NCBI GenBank assembly: GCA_028694155.1
Contig: JAQUTY010000004.1
Location: 77,773 to 141,772 of the forward strand
Direction of reading: 5' to 3'
DNA: 64,000 nucleotides
Origin: Eubacteriales bacterium
GTDB taxonomy: Bacteria > Bacillota > Clostridia > Christensenellales > CAG-138
Positions within the stretch are counted from its first letter, which is position 1. The number at the start of each line of letters is the position of its first letter. The notes under the pieces are model-generated. The model had not been told where the DNA came from. It did not search any database and saw only the letters and a program-made list of their open reading frames with translations. Positions 16,964 to 25,820 of the stretch are shown piece by piece. Made by a program: the position numbers and the translations under genes.

Positions 16964-18085
16964 ATGAATACCGAAACGTGTAAAAGCTTCATCATCAAGG
17001 TGGTGTTTGTGGGGTTGATTGCCGCACTGACCTACGGTTTGTTCAAGTATGCCGTTCCGTTGATGCTTCCGTTTATCATTGCGTTTGCACTTGCGATGGT
17101 CATTCGCCCCCTTGCACGTCTGTTCAACAAAAAGCTGCACATCAACAACAAGGTTACGGGCGGCGTATTTGTTACAGTGGTGTATCTGGTCGTTGCGACT
17201 CTGGTTTTATTGCTGTTTTATAGCGCATATAACTGCCTGCCCACCTTGGTCGATCAGTTTAAGAACGATGTAATTCCTTACATATCGGGCATATTTGACA
17301 GCATCATTCAGAGCCTAAGAGAGCTGACCCCCGATGCAATTCCGTTTATTGATGAGCTGCGTGATTCGCTGCTGTCGCTGTTGAGCAAGGAGCTTTCGTC
17401 CTTCTCCGTTTCGTCAATAGGGAGCATTGTGTCGAGCCTGCCGGGAATACTTCTGCAGGTGTTGGCAATGATAATTGCAACCTATTTTATCACCATTGAC
17501 AACGACACGCTCAACCGTGGAATTGAAAGCCGCATGAGTGCGGAACGGTATGAGAAGCTCAAGCAGTTCAAGTCCCAGTTTGGCAAGACCATCGGCAAGT
17601 TTGTCAAGGCATACTTTATTATCTTTTTGATTACCTTTGCCGAGCTGTGCCTTAGCTTTTTCATCTGCGGAATAAACAACTTCTGGCTTATTGCTCTGTT
17701 GGTCGCTCTGTTTGATTTACTGCCCATAGTGGGGAGTGGGACTATAATGATCCCGTGGAGCATCATATCCTTTTTGACAGGGAATATCGGTTTAGGAGTT
17801 GGGCTTGTTGTCTGCTGGCTTGCCATAACCGTGGTGCGCCAATTCATTGAGCCTAGGATTGTGGGCAGACGTGTGGGAGTTCACCCACTTTTGACGCTGA
17901 TGGCGATGTTTGTGGGCTTAAAACTGTTCGGCGGAATAGGGCTTATCGGACTTCCGCTGATGCTGGCATTGATTGTCGGTTTGGAGCAGGGCGGAGTTAT
18001 CACTATTTTCAAAAAGCGAGACCTTCCCCCGCTGGAGGAAAAACACAAAAAGAGGGCGTTTTTTAAGAAAAAAAAGGAAATTTGA
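16964..18085 (+). CDS. ytvI: YtvI/AI-2E family integral membrane protein
   Basis: A 373-residue polytopic protein of the AI-2E transporter superfamily, closest in appearance to the sporulation-associated YtvI group. Early paired helices (LMLPFIIAFALAMVIRPLARL), a long amphipathic middle region and the conserved C-terminal block FIEPRIVGRRVGVHPLLTL are visible, followed by a basic tail. Members form oligomeric membrane channels or exporters; YtvI's substrate is unknown. The gene stands alone, divergent from the zinc-ribbon gene and 74 bp ahead of the two-component operon. Its mRNA is predicted to be leaderless. Confidence 0.88.
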   Translation: MNTETCKSFIIKVVFVGLIAALTYGLFKYAVPLMLPFIIAFALAMVIRPLARLFNKKLHINNKVTGGVFVTVVYLVVATLVLLLFYSAYNCLPTLVDQFKNDVIPYISGIFDSIIQSLRELTPDAIPFIDELRDSLLSLLSKELSSFSVSSIGSIVSSLPGILLQVLAMIIATYFITIDNDTLNRGIESRMSAERYEKLKQFKSQFGKTIGKFVKAYFIIFLITFAELCLSFFICGINNFWLIALLVALFDLLPIVGSGTIMIPWSIISFLTGNIGLGVGLVVCWLAITVVRQFIEPRIVGRRVGVHPLLTLMAMFVGLKLFGGIGLIGLPLMLALIVGLEQGGVITIFKKRDLPPLEEKHKKRAFFKKKKEI

Positions 18086-18159
18086 TTCTTGGTGTTACAT
18101 TTTAGATACATTTGAATGATATACTGCCCCAAGAACGAACCGAAAGGAAAGGGACAAAC

Positions 18160-18822
18160 ATGATCAAAATATTGGTGGTTGACGATGAATTGCCAATCGC
18201 GAATTTAATACGAATGAATCTAAGCAGGCAGGGCTATCTTTGCACCTGCGCTTACGATGGACAGCAGGCCGCCGATTTAATAGAAAAGAACACCTACGAC
18301 TTGATTCTTTTGGACATCATGCTGCCCAAATTTGACGGCTATGATTTGCTTGCATATATTCGCCCGATGGGTATACCCGTAATTTTCCTTACCGCAAAGA
18401 GCGATGTGCTCGACCGAGTTAAGGGACTAAAGCTGGGTGCAGAGGACTATATAGTAAAGCCGTTCGAGATTGTCGAGCTGCTTGCCCGAATTGAGGTCGT
18501 GTTGCGCCGCTACAACAAAAGTCAGGGCATCATCAAGATGTTCGATGTCATTATCGACCTTGATGCCCGTGATGTCACACAGAACGGCGAGCATATCGAG
18601 CTTACGCGCAAAGAGTTCGATCTCCTTGTTCTGTTCTGCCAAAATCCCAACACTGCGCTTTTCCGCGAGACGCTGTTTGAGCGCATCTGGGAGACTGATT
18701 ACATCGGTGAAACACGCACTCTTGACTCCCATGTCCAGCGGCTAAGAAGAAAGCTCAACTGGTCGGATAGGATTAGGACCGTACACAAGATTGGATACAG
18801 ACTGGACGTGCCTACTGAATGA
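18160..18822 (+). CDS. OmpR-family response regulator
   Basis: A 220-residue regulator with a receiver domain (acidic pocket D8-D9, phosphorylation site D52 in LLDIMLP, switch residues in FLTAKS and VKPFE) and a C-terminal winged helix (LTRKEFDLL ... TLDSHVQRLRRKL). The start at MIKILVV follows a GGAAAGGG ribosome site; an upstream in-frame TTG is less likely. An extended -10 box TGATATACT ends at 18125. The stop overlaps the kinase gene (ATGA), so the pair is translationally coupled. Its targets are probably the operon itself or cell-envelope genes; that part is inference. Confidence 0.95.
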   Translation: MIKILVVDDELPIANLIRMNLSRQGYLCTCAYDGQQAADLIEKNTYDLILLDIMLPKFDGYDLLAYIRPMGIPVIFLTAKSDVLDRVKGLKLGAEDYIVKPFEIVELLARIEVVLRRYNKSQGIIKMFDVIIDLDARDVTQNGEHIELTRKEFDLLVLFCQNPNTALFRETLFERIWETDYIGETRTLDSHVQRLRRKLNWSDRIRTVHKIGYRLDVPTE

Positions 18823-20261
18823 GATTTACGTTGAAAATCTGTCTTTGCACCGTTTTGATCGTGGCGATACTGTTCGCAGTAGCAGGTCAGGTGCTGATTG
18901 CGCAGTCATTTAACGCTGCGCTTTCTTTTCGTGTAAAGACGGCTCAGGCAGAGTTTTCAGCATTGGCTTCCTCAATGGAGGCGGAGATATACGGCTTGAA
19001 GCTGTATTATAACGAGGTGACGCCACTGATGTTCCAAGAGGTTCTTGCCCGAAGCGCAGTCACCCTTCAACGAGCTGAAACGACTCCCTGTGCGATATAT
19101 GACACCAACGGGGTGTTGATTGCCGAGGTGGGTCAAGGGTACTCAAGCCAGCTTGAGTTTTCTGAGCTTAATCCCAGAAGGTTTGCCTATCATCTCATCA
19201 AGGACAACGGTAAAACCGTGCTGGACACCGCCGGGTGCATCACCATTGGCAGTGTAATCTATTACCTTTGTATTCGCTATGACGCCGCAGATTTGATTGC
19301 CATGCGCAACGATGAGGTTACTTCCGTGACGCTGCTGCATTGCATCACCGTGGCAATCTCCATCCTCTGTATGCTCGTAATCTCGTATTTTGCAAGCCGT
19401 TCCATGCGTTCGCTCAACAATTATGCACGGCGCATCGGAAGGGGTAATTACTCCGAGCGCGCCAAGGTTACAAGTCTTGACGAGATAGGCGATTTGACGG
19501 TGAGCTTCAACAACATGGCAGGTGCCATCGAGCAGAAGGTCACTGCGCTGGAGGGATATGCCAAGCAGCAAAAGGACTTCGTGGCAAGCTTTTCACACGA
19601 GCTGAAAACGCCAATGACCTCAATCATCGGCTATGCGGATATGCTAAGGAGCGCACAGATGGGCGAGGAGGATGCGTTCATGGCGGCCAACTTCATCTTC
19701 TCGGAGGGCAAACGACTTGAAGCTATGTCGCTAAAGCTCATGGATCTTGTGGTGCTGGACAAGAGCGACTATCAGCTATCCAAGGGCTATTCAAGAAAGC
19801 TGTTGGGACACGTTACCGCCGTGGTTACGCCCATGCTGGAAAAGGCACAGCTTGAGCTGATTTGCGACGTTGAACAGCAGATAATTTATTATGAGAAAGA
19901 CCTTGTATTGACACTGATTACCAATCTTGTAGACAATGCCCGAAAGGCTTCCAGTCCCGGCAAGCGAGTGTATCTAAGCGGCAGACGGCAGCAGAACCGC
20001 TATCGCATTTCGGTGCGTGATGAGGGAATTGGCATACCAAAGGAGGAAATCGCCCGCATCACGGAGGCGTTCTTCATGGTCGATAAGTCTAGGGCGCGCG
20101 CACAGCATGGTGCAGGACTGGGGCTTGCCATTGCCAACAGGATAGCGCAGTTACACGGAAGTGAGCTGCATTTTGAAAGCAAGGTCGGTACAGGTACAAC
20201 CGTGTGGTTCGATGTGCCCATGAACGATGACAAACGTCTCAAGGGAGGCGAGAAGGTATGA
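18819..20261 (+). CDS. sensor histidine kinase with extracellular domain
   Basis: A 480-residue membrane kinase. One membrane segment is near residues 7-29, an extracellular sensor of about 135 residues follows, then a second membrane segment (about 168-192), HAMP (SMRSLNNYARRIGRGNY), a HisKA domain with phospho-acceptor H260 in FSHELKTP, and an ATPase domain with N-box NLVDNARKA and G-boxes DEGIGIP and GAGLGLAI. It should phosphorylate the upstream regulator and hands over to the next gene through another 4-bp overlap. The signal is unknown; the sensor domain has no motif I recognise. Confidence 0.95.
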   Translation: MRFTLKICLCTVLIVAILFAVAGQVLIAQSFNAALSFRVKTAQAEFSALASSMEAEIYGLKLYYNEVTPLMFQEVLARSAVTLQRAETTPCAIYDTNGVLIAEVGQGYSSQLEFSELNPRRFAYHLIKDNGKTVLDTAGCITIGSVIYYLCIRYDAADLIAMRNDEVTSVTLLHCITVAISILCMLVISYFASRSMRSLNNYARRIGRGNYSERAKVTSLDEIGDLTVSFNNMAGAIEQKVTALEGYAKQQKDFVASFSHELKTPMTSIIGYADMLRSAQMGEEDAFMAANFIFSEGKRLEAMSLKLMDLVVLDKSDYQLSKGYSRKLLGHVTAVVTPMLEKAQLELICDVEQQIIYYEKDLVLTLITNLVDNARKASSPGKRVYLSGRRQQNRYRISVRDEGIGIPKEEIARITEAFFMVDKSRARAQHGAGLGLAIANRIAQLHGSELHFESKVGTGTTVWFDVPMNDDKRLKGGEKV

Positions 20262-21016
20262 AGCGAAGCACTAAAAAACGCTGGGTATACTTTGGAATAG
20301 GCACAGGCACGGTGGCTCTCTCGTTTTTTTGCGTGCTGGCATCAAGCCTGCTCTTTAGGGCCGGTGAGAACTCATTATATAACAGGCAAAATTACGAGGT
20401 CGTCAACATCATCAGCTCGGAGGGCTTGGGGGAACCGTTGAGCATTGAAACACGGCTTGAGCTTTTTGAACAGTGTCAGGTCGAGGGCGACAAGAGGGAG
20501 CCGTTGCCAAAGGAGATAAATGAGGACGCTGCGGTGGATAAGGCACTCATTCTGTGGAATGAAGCCCTGCTGACACATGCAGATGGAAACGGCGTCATGC
20601 CATCGGGCGACTATGTTTCCGACTTAATAGACAGGGCGAGCGTGACTGTGACCCTGCGAGACTTTTACAATCAGGACTCATCGGCAAAGCTGGCACTGTG
20701 GTGCGTGCAGGTCTATTGCACAAGCGGTACGGAGGACGAAACCTATTGCCTTTCAACTCAGCTAGACAGTCGAACAGGAGAGCCTTATACGCTCAACTGC
20801 GCTCTGTTTTCCAATGTGCTGCCCGATAATAACCGCAAAGGCATCGAATCGTTCTGCAACGCTTTGGGGGTAACGGACGTTGATGTAAGCGGCGCAACGA
20901 TTGACTGGCAGGAGGAGGGGGCTATAATTCGCCTCACGCTCCCAAGCGGAATGGTCGTCAGTAAGAGCTGCAGATACGGACAGGAATACACCTTCACGCT
21001 GTTTTATCAGCAATAG
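20258..21016 (+). CDS. unrecognised membrane-anchored protein of the two-component operon
   Basis: A 252-residue protein with a basic N-terminus, one membrane segment (about residues 11-33) and an extracytoplasmic domain of about 215 residues with three or four cysteines. I recognise no family. It overlaps the kinase by 4 bp (ATGA), so it is the third gene of a regulator-kinase-effector operon and may modulate or report to the kinase, like other membrane proteins encoded with two-component systems. That role is inference from position only. The gene ends with TAG. Confidence 0.75.
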   Translation: MKRSTKKRWVYFGIGTGTVALSFFCVLASSLLFRAGENSLYNRQNYEVVNIISSEGLGEPLSIETRLELFEQCQVEGDKREPLPKEINEDAAVDKALILWNEALLTHADGNGVMPSGDYVSDLIDRASVTVTLRDFYNQDSSAKLALWCVQVYCTSGTEDETYCLSTQLDSRTGEPYTLNCALFSNVLPDNNRKGIESFCNALGVTDVDVSGATIDWQEEGAIIRLTLPSGMVVSKSCRYGQEYTFTLFYQQ

Positions 21017-21083
21017 CAATCATAAATACTATTTGATGATTTGACGAAAATGCAAATTAGTTATAAATTATGGCTTTGTCGCC

Positions 21084-21111
21084 TTGAATGGGGACAAAGT
21101 TGTGTTATAAT
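21084..21111 (+). promoter_or_regulatory. predicted promoter of the zincin-like lipoprotein
   Basis: TTGAAT at 21084-21089, a 16-bp spacer and TATAAT at 21106-21111, giving a leader of about 28 nt containing GAGGAAA before the GTG start. Confidence 0.55.
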
Positions 21112-21145
21112 GCGCTTTGGCTAACAGAAAGAACGAGGAAATATT

Positions 21146-23134
21146 GTGAGAAATTTGAGATTGCGGCAATTTTGCTGCATAGCAATGCTGATAATAATGC
21201 TGACGGCGTGTACCCCTGCGGACAAGACATCGCAGATTAGGATTGTCACGCCCCAACCATATTCGAGCGCACCCATTGTGACAAGTGAGCCCACTCAACA
21301 ACCACGCTGTTACAGACAGGCGCAGGCGGTGACTACGCTTGGCAAACTGCCGGCACAGTCGGTGAGAAGTTACCTGAGCTTGGGTGACGGAAGAGTTTTG
21401 GCGGCGTGGGACGAGTTTTTGGAAGATGGTGTGATTATTCATGCGGACATAATTGACATAGTTGAGCAAAAAATTGAACATTCCATCTCCATTGAAGGCG
21501 CATCTGCCTTGTATCTTCAGAAATTTGCAGACGGACAGTTCGTATTTGGCGGCAATGAGGACGTTGACCTCTATGTTTGCGACTCCCAGCTGAATATCGT
21601 AAAGCGAATTGACCTTCCCGATGCAGGTGGCGTTATATCCTATGACTTGCAGCACTTCTATTTCGTGCAGGATAGGATTTTGTACGACTATGACATTGCC
21701 ACGGGAACGACACAAAGACTGAATACCACGGTCGATCTTAGGATCGCCTCCACCACGGTTGACGGAACGGACGGCACAACCATGGGCGTGTATGCTTATA
21801 AATCCGAATACGCCTATGATACCTTCCTGTGCCTAATCGACTTAACTTGCGGCGCACCCATTGTGATGCGTGACGATGTTGAAAGCTGCCAAAGAACCGA
21901 CAGCGGAACCATAAACGCACTTAGTTATAGTGATGAGGATTTCAGCCTTGATATAATCATTGATGCGCTGGGAGACACCAGACATACAAACACGCACGAT
22001 TTGGGGATAATGGATATTGACTGTATGCTGCTGCCAAATTCGCCCTATCTGATGCACTTTTTTGAGTGCGACATAGATATACCTGAGAACTGGGAAAATG
22101 GCACGGTGCTTTACAGTCTGGGCGAGCAGGTGACGCAATGCGATCTAACAGACTACGGAATAAATGAGTCGCTTTGGAACGCTGCATATCTGCCCGAGGA
22201 ACGGCTTATTGTTGCAGATGAATATGAAAACGGCGCATCGAATATGATTGTTATTGATGTTGAGCAGCTTGAGTTTACCAATGTTTGCAGCACCGAACGG
22301 TATGATTTCGAACCCGTAGAAATGTCGCTGGCGACCGCAAGGATTGATGAGCAGGCTCAGATTACCGATGGCGATTTGACAAAGACCCGCCAATATGCAG
22401 ATGAAATTGAGCAGCGGTACGGAGTGACCGTGCTGCTGTCCGAGCAATGCACCGCACCCTGCTCCCAGTCGGGCTACAAGGTCACTACGACAAATAATGC
22501 AGACTTTTCTAACGAGAGCGCACAGGTGATGCAGTCGCTTAAATGCCTTGATGCCGCACTTGCAATATATCCCGAAGGCTTCTGCAAGCAGTTTAGGAAC
22601 AATGCCGATGAGTGTGGACTAAGGTTCATGTTGGTTGGGCCAATTGAGAGCCAAAACGGTGTGGTGGGGTTCCACTATGATAACACCCAGTGGTACAACA
22701 TAGCCATTGATATTGATCTGTGGGATATAACGAGCACGCTGCATCACGAGCTGTGGCACGCAACGGAGAGCAAGCTGTGTTCCGTTGACAGCTATGGGTT
22801 TAATGATGGAACGTGGGAAACGCTCAACCCCGATGGGTTCAGCTATATTGGGACTTACAGCTACGATGCTTGGGAGTATTCGACCCTTGACGACTGGATT
22901 TATCTTATGGAGCCAAACGATGCCGATGTATACTTCATTGACTACTACTCAAAGACGTTTCCGGGCGAGGACAGGGCTCGCATCATGGAATACATAATGA
23001 CCTTTGACACCGATGCAGTAAGGCTTATGCAAAGCCCGCACATAAAGGCGAAGTTACAGGTGATGGCGGACGCTGTTCGCCGAGGATTTGATGATACGGG
23101 GTGGGATACCGCATATTGGGAAAGGTATTTTTAA
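21146..23134 (+). CDS. lipoprotein with propeller-like N-terminus and zincin-like C-terminus
   Basis: A 662-residue protein starting with GTG. The N-terminal signal ends in a lipobox (LTAC, cysteine near residue 22), so it should be lipid-anchored outside the membrane. Residues of about 50-390 look like beta-propeller repeats. The C-terminal part contains HHELWHATE: an HExxH zinc motif at H534-E535-H538, with several acidic residues downstream that could supply a third ligand. This suggests a metallopeptidase, but I recognise no described peptidase family and the third ligand is not fixed. The gene is monocistronic with its own promoter, directly after the two-component operon. Confidence 0.7.
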   Translation: MRNLRLRQFCCIAMLIIMLTACTPADKTSQIRIVTPQPYSSAPIVTSEPTQQPRCYRQAQAVTTLGKLPAQSVRSYLSLGDGRVLAAWDEFLEDGVIIHADIIDIVEQKIEHSISIEGASALYLQKFADGQFVFGGNEDVDLYVCDSQLNIVKRIDLPDAGGVISYDLQHFYFVQDRILYDYDIATGTTQRLNTTVDLRIASTTVDGTDGTTMGVYAYKSEYAYDTFLCLIDLTCGAPIVMRDDVESCQRTDSGTINALSYSDEDFSLDIIIDALGDTRHTNTHDLGIMDIDCMLLPNSPYLMHFFECDIDIPENWENGTVLYSLGEQVTQCDLTDYGINESLWNAAYLPEERLIVADEYENGASNMIVIDVEQLEFTNVCSTERYDFEPVEMSLATARIDEQAQITDGDLTKTRQYADEIEQRYGVTVLLSEQCTAPCSQSGYKVTTTNNADFSNESAQVMQSLKCLDAALAIYPEGFCKQFRNNADECGLRFMLVGPIESQNGVVGFHYDNTQWYNIAIDIDLWDITSTLHHELWHATESKLCSVDSYGFNDGTWETLNPDGFSYIGTYSYDAWEYSTLDDWIYLMEPNDADVYFIDYYSKTFPGEDRARIMEYIMTFDTDAVRLMQSPHIKAKLQVMADAVRRGFDDTGWDTAYWERYF

Positions 23135-23170
23135 GATGTTTTTCCAAAACGGAGCATAGGCAAATGACGA

Positions 23171-23200
23171 TTGCCAACCCATGGCGGCGTGTGCTATAAT
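23171..23200 (+). promoter_or_regulatory. predicted dnaX operon promoter
   Basis: TTGCCA at 23171-23176, an 18-bp spacer and TATAAT at 23195-23200. The leader of about 28 nt carries GGAGAG ahead of the dnaX ATG. Confidence 0.6.
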
Positions 23201-23234
23201 AAATTGTTAGATATTATGAAGCGGAGAGAATTGA

Positions 23235-24836
23235 ATGGCGCACTTGGCACTATATCGTCAATACCGTCCCACAACCTTTGACAAGGTAATCGGACAGGAG
23301 CATATCACAACAATACTGCTGCATCAGATAGAGCAAAAGCAGCCCTCACACGCATACCTTTTTTGTGGCTCACGAGGAACGGGAAAGACGACTACCGCCA
23401 AGATACTTGCTCGTGCGATAAACTGTCTCAGCCCGGTTGGGGGCGAGCCATGCGGCCAGTGCGAAAATTGCAGGGCGGCATTGAAGGAGAACGGAGACAT
23501 AATTGAGATTGATGCTGCATCCAACACGGGCGTTGATGATGTGCGTGAGGTAATCGAACAGGCGCAGTATCTGCCCTTCCAGCTAACTCACCGTGTTTTC
23601 ATAATTGATGAGGTTCATATGCTGTCGGTCAACGCATTCAATGCGCTGCTAAAGACGCTTGAGGAGCCGCCTGCGCACGTTGTGTTCATTCTTGCAACAA
23701 CAGAGCCACAAAAGCTGCCTGCCACGATAATCTCACGTTGTCAGCGTTTTGACTTCCGCAGGCTAAACATGGCGCATATTCTCACCTGCCTAAAAGGAGT
23801 TTTGAACAGCGTTGGAGCAACGATGGAGCTGGAGGGAATGCAGCTAATCGCCCGTGCAGCCGATGGAGGTATGCGTGATGCGCTGTCTTTGGCGGACCAA
23901 TGCCTGTCGTTCTGCGGCAAAACCATCACAGCTGAGGATGTGTACAATGTGCTGGGCAGCGTGGATCAGGACGTTCTGTTTAGGCTTGCGGACGCAATTT
24001 TGAAGGGCGATTGCAAAGAAACGCTCGACTGCGTAAACTCGGTCGTTGTCAACGGAAGGTCGCTTGCGGTATTTACAAACGATTTGTCGGCGCATTTCCG
24101 TGCGCTGCTGCTTACAAAGACCTGTGGAGACTGCACGGACATTTTGGACTGTACGCCCGATAAAACGGCACGCTACCAAAAGCAGGCAAAGGGCTACGAT
24201 GAGTCGAAAATTCTTTACGCAATGGAACAGCTGATAAAGGCACAGAGCGCACTTCGATATTTTCCTGCGCCACGCACGCTTGTGGAGACTACCCTAATTC
24301 GCATCTGCCGCCCTGTTGACGACAACGATGTTGCGGCACTTGTTGAACGTATCGCTGCCCTTGAAAAAATGCCGCAGAGGGTCGAACCGATGCCCAAACA
24401 GGCAGATGTACGTCCTTCCGAGCCGATTCAAGCTCCAACTCAGCCTTTGAAGGAAACGAACGAGCCTTTGAAGCAAACGAACGAACCGCCACACAAGACG
24501 GAGGTCAAACAAGTGCAGCCATCGCCGGTATTGGACGATGCGGCAGTATTGTGGCAGGCGGTAAAATCGGAGATACAGCGCAGAAACGGTATGCTCTATA
24601 TGTCGCTTAGCAACGCAACAGCTACATCGCTAAAGGGCGACACGCTCACGGTCGAGTTTCCTGTGGGCAGCGAGTCAAAGTACAACATCTGCAAAGCTCC
24701 TGTTAATTTTAGGATTGCACAGGATGTTCTTTTGGAGATGCGCCCCGAATGTGGGTTGATATTTATTGTGGAGACACCCTCCTCGGAGGTCTCAAAATTA
24801 CAGGAATTATTCGGTGACAAGCTCACCGTAGAATAA
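23235..24836 (+). CDS. dnaX: DNA polymerase III subunits gamma/tau
   Basis: The clamp-loader ATPase of 533 residues. It has a Walker A motif GSRGTGKTT, a four-cysteine zinc module including CGQCENC, Walker B IIDEVHML and the sensor-1 region FILATTEP, then a collar domain. A Pro/Lys/Thr/Glu-rich linker near residues 380-435 contains a nearly perfect 21-bp tandem repeat. The C-terminal part is a short tau-like domain. DnaX loads the sliding clamp during replication. The gene leads the conserved dnaX-ybaB-recR operon. No programmed frameshift site is convincing. Confidence 0.97.
   Translation: MAHLALYRQYRPTTFDKVIGQEHITTILLHQIEQKQPSHAYLFCGSRGTGKTTTAKILARAINCLSPVGGEPCGQCENCRAALKENGDIIEIDAASNTGVDDVREVIEQAQYLPFQLTHRVFIIDEVHMLSVNAFNALLKTLEEPPAHVVFILATTEPQKLPATIISRCQRFDFRRLNMAHILTCLKGVLNSVGATMELEGMQLIARAADGGMRDALSLADQCLSFCGKTITAEDVYNVLGSVDQDVLFRLADAILKGDCKETLDCVNSVVVNGRSLAVFTNDLSAHFRALLLTKTCGDCTDILDCTPDKTARYQKQAKGYDESKILYAMEQLIKAQSALRYFPAPRTLVETTLIRICRPVDDNDVAALVERIAALEKMPQRVEPMPKQADVRPSEPIQAPTQPLKETNEPLKQTNEPPHKTEVKQVQPSPVLDDAAVLWQAVKSEIQRRNGMLYMSLSNATATSLKGDTLTVEFPVGSESKYNICKAPVNFRIAQDVLLEMRPECGLIFIVETPSSEVSKLQELFGDKLTVE
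24442..24483 (+). repeat. 21-bp tandem repeat inside dnaX linker
   Basis: Two adjacent 21-bp units, 24442-24462 and 24463-24483, differing at one base (G/C). They encode PLKETNE and PLKQTNE. The length is a multiple of three, so the frame is kept. Confidence 0.9.
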
Positions 24837-24851
24837 CAGGAGGAATTACTT

Positions 24852-25184
24852 ATGGCAAGAGGCGGATTCAACATGGGCGGCGGCAATATGCAGCAACTGG
24901 TGATGAAGGCACAAAAAATGCAGCAGGACATGGCACGTTTGCAGGAGGAGCTGAACGCAAGAACGTTCTCGGCTTCCTCAGGCGGCGGCATGGTTACCGC
25001 TACGGTGTATGGAACAAAGCTCGTTGAGAGCATCAAGATAGACCCTGCCTGCATCGATGCGGACGATGCTGAGATGCTTGAGGATTTGGTGCTGTCGGCA
25101 GTCAACGCAGCCATTACAAGTGCGACCGAAACGGTTGACAAGGAGATGGCAAAGGTTACAGGCGGCATGGGCATGGGATTCTGA
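24852..25184 (+). CDS. ybaB: YbaB/EbfC family nucleoid-associated protein
   Basis: A 110-residue protein with the YbaB/EbfC pattern: a Gly/Met-rich start (GGFNMGGGNMQQLVMKAQK), a helix of Met and Gln residues, and a domain ending in a glycine-rich tail (GGMGMGF). The family forms tweezer-like dimers that bind DNA. It sits in its usual place between dnaX and recR. AGGAGG precedes the ATG, and its stop overlaps the recR start (TGATG). Confidence 0.96.
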   Translation: MARGGFNMGGGNMQQLVMKAQKMQQDMARLQEELNARTFSASSGGGMVTATVYGTKLVESIKIDPACIDADDAEMLEDLVLSAVNAAITSATETVDKEMAKVTGGMGMGF

Positions 25185-25777
25185 TGGCAATAGCGGCAAT
25201 AGACAAGCTGGTAATGCAGCTATCCAAACTACCCGGAGTGGGGCAGAAAACGGCGCAGCGATACGCCTATTTTGTGCTGGGAATGGACAAGGAGCAGACA
25301 CGGGAAATGGCGCAGGCACTGCTTGACGCTGCACAGAATGTGCATCCCTGCCCAATCTGCGGAATGTATACCGACCAGCAAACCTGCGAGATTTGCACGG
25401 ACAAACGCAGAACAGACGAGCTTATCTGCGTGGTCAGCGACCCAAAGGACGTAATTGCAATGGAAAAGACACGCGAGTTTATGGGAAAATATCACGTTCT
25501 TTTCGGTTCACTTTCGCCAATGGACGGAATAGGGCCCAATGAGATTAGAATAAATTCACTGCTCGATAGGTGCAACAACGGCGGGATAAAAGAAGTCATT
25601 TTGGCAACCGATTCGGACGCAAAGGGCGACGTTACTGCGTCATACATAGCAAAGCTGCTCAAGCCGCTTGGCATTACCGCTACACGAATAGCAAGGGGAA
25701 TACCCATCGGCGGCAATTTGGAATATATTGATGAGGTGACGCTGCTAAAAGCACTTGAAGGCAGGAGGGAAATGTGA
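25184..25777 (+). CDS. recR: recombination mediator protein RecR
   Basis: A 197-residue RecR, the usual size. It contains a helix-hairpin-helix (LSKLPGVGQKTAQR), a four-cysteine zinc finger (CPICG ... CEIC), and a Toprim domain with VSDPKD and ATDSDAKGD. RecR works with RecO/RecF to load RecA on single-stranded gaps. It overlaps ybaB by one base and is the last gene of the dnaX operon, 43 bp before yitT. Confidence 0.97.
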   Translation: MAIAAIDKLVMQLSKLPGVGQKTAQRYAYFVLGMDKEQTREMAQALLDAAQNVHPCPICGMYTDQQTCEICTDKRRTDELICVVSDPKDVIAMEKTREFMGKYHVLFGSLSPMDGIGPNEIRINSLLDRCNNGGIKEVILATDSDAKGDVTASYIAKLLKPLGITATRIARGIPIGGNLEYIDEVTLLKALEGRREM

Positions 25778-25820
25778 AATCTGCCAAGACGTATGGCGGA
25801 TTTAGTCCAAGGAGATATAA

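Noticed and set aside
24360..24380. Programmed frameshift in dnaX at a run of A
   Set aside because: The frame there reads GAA AAA ATG, which does not give a good slippery heptamer, and no stop-then-stem arrangement follows.
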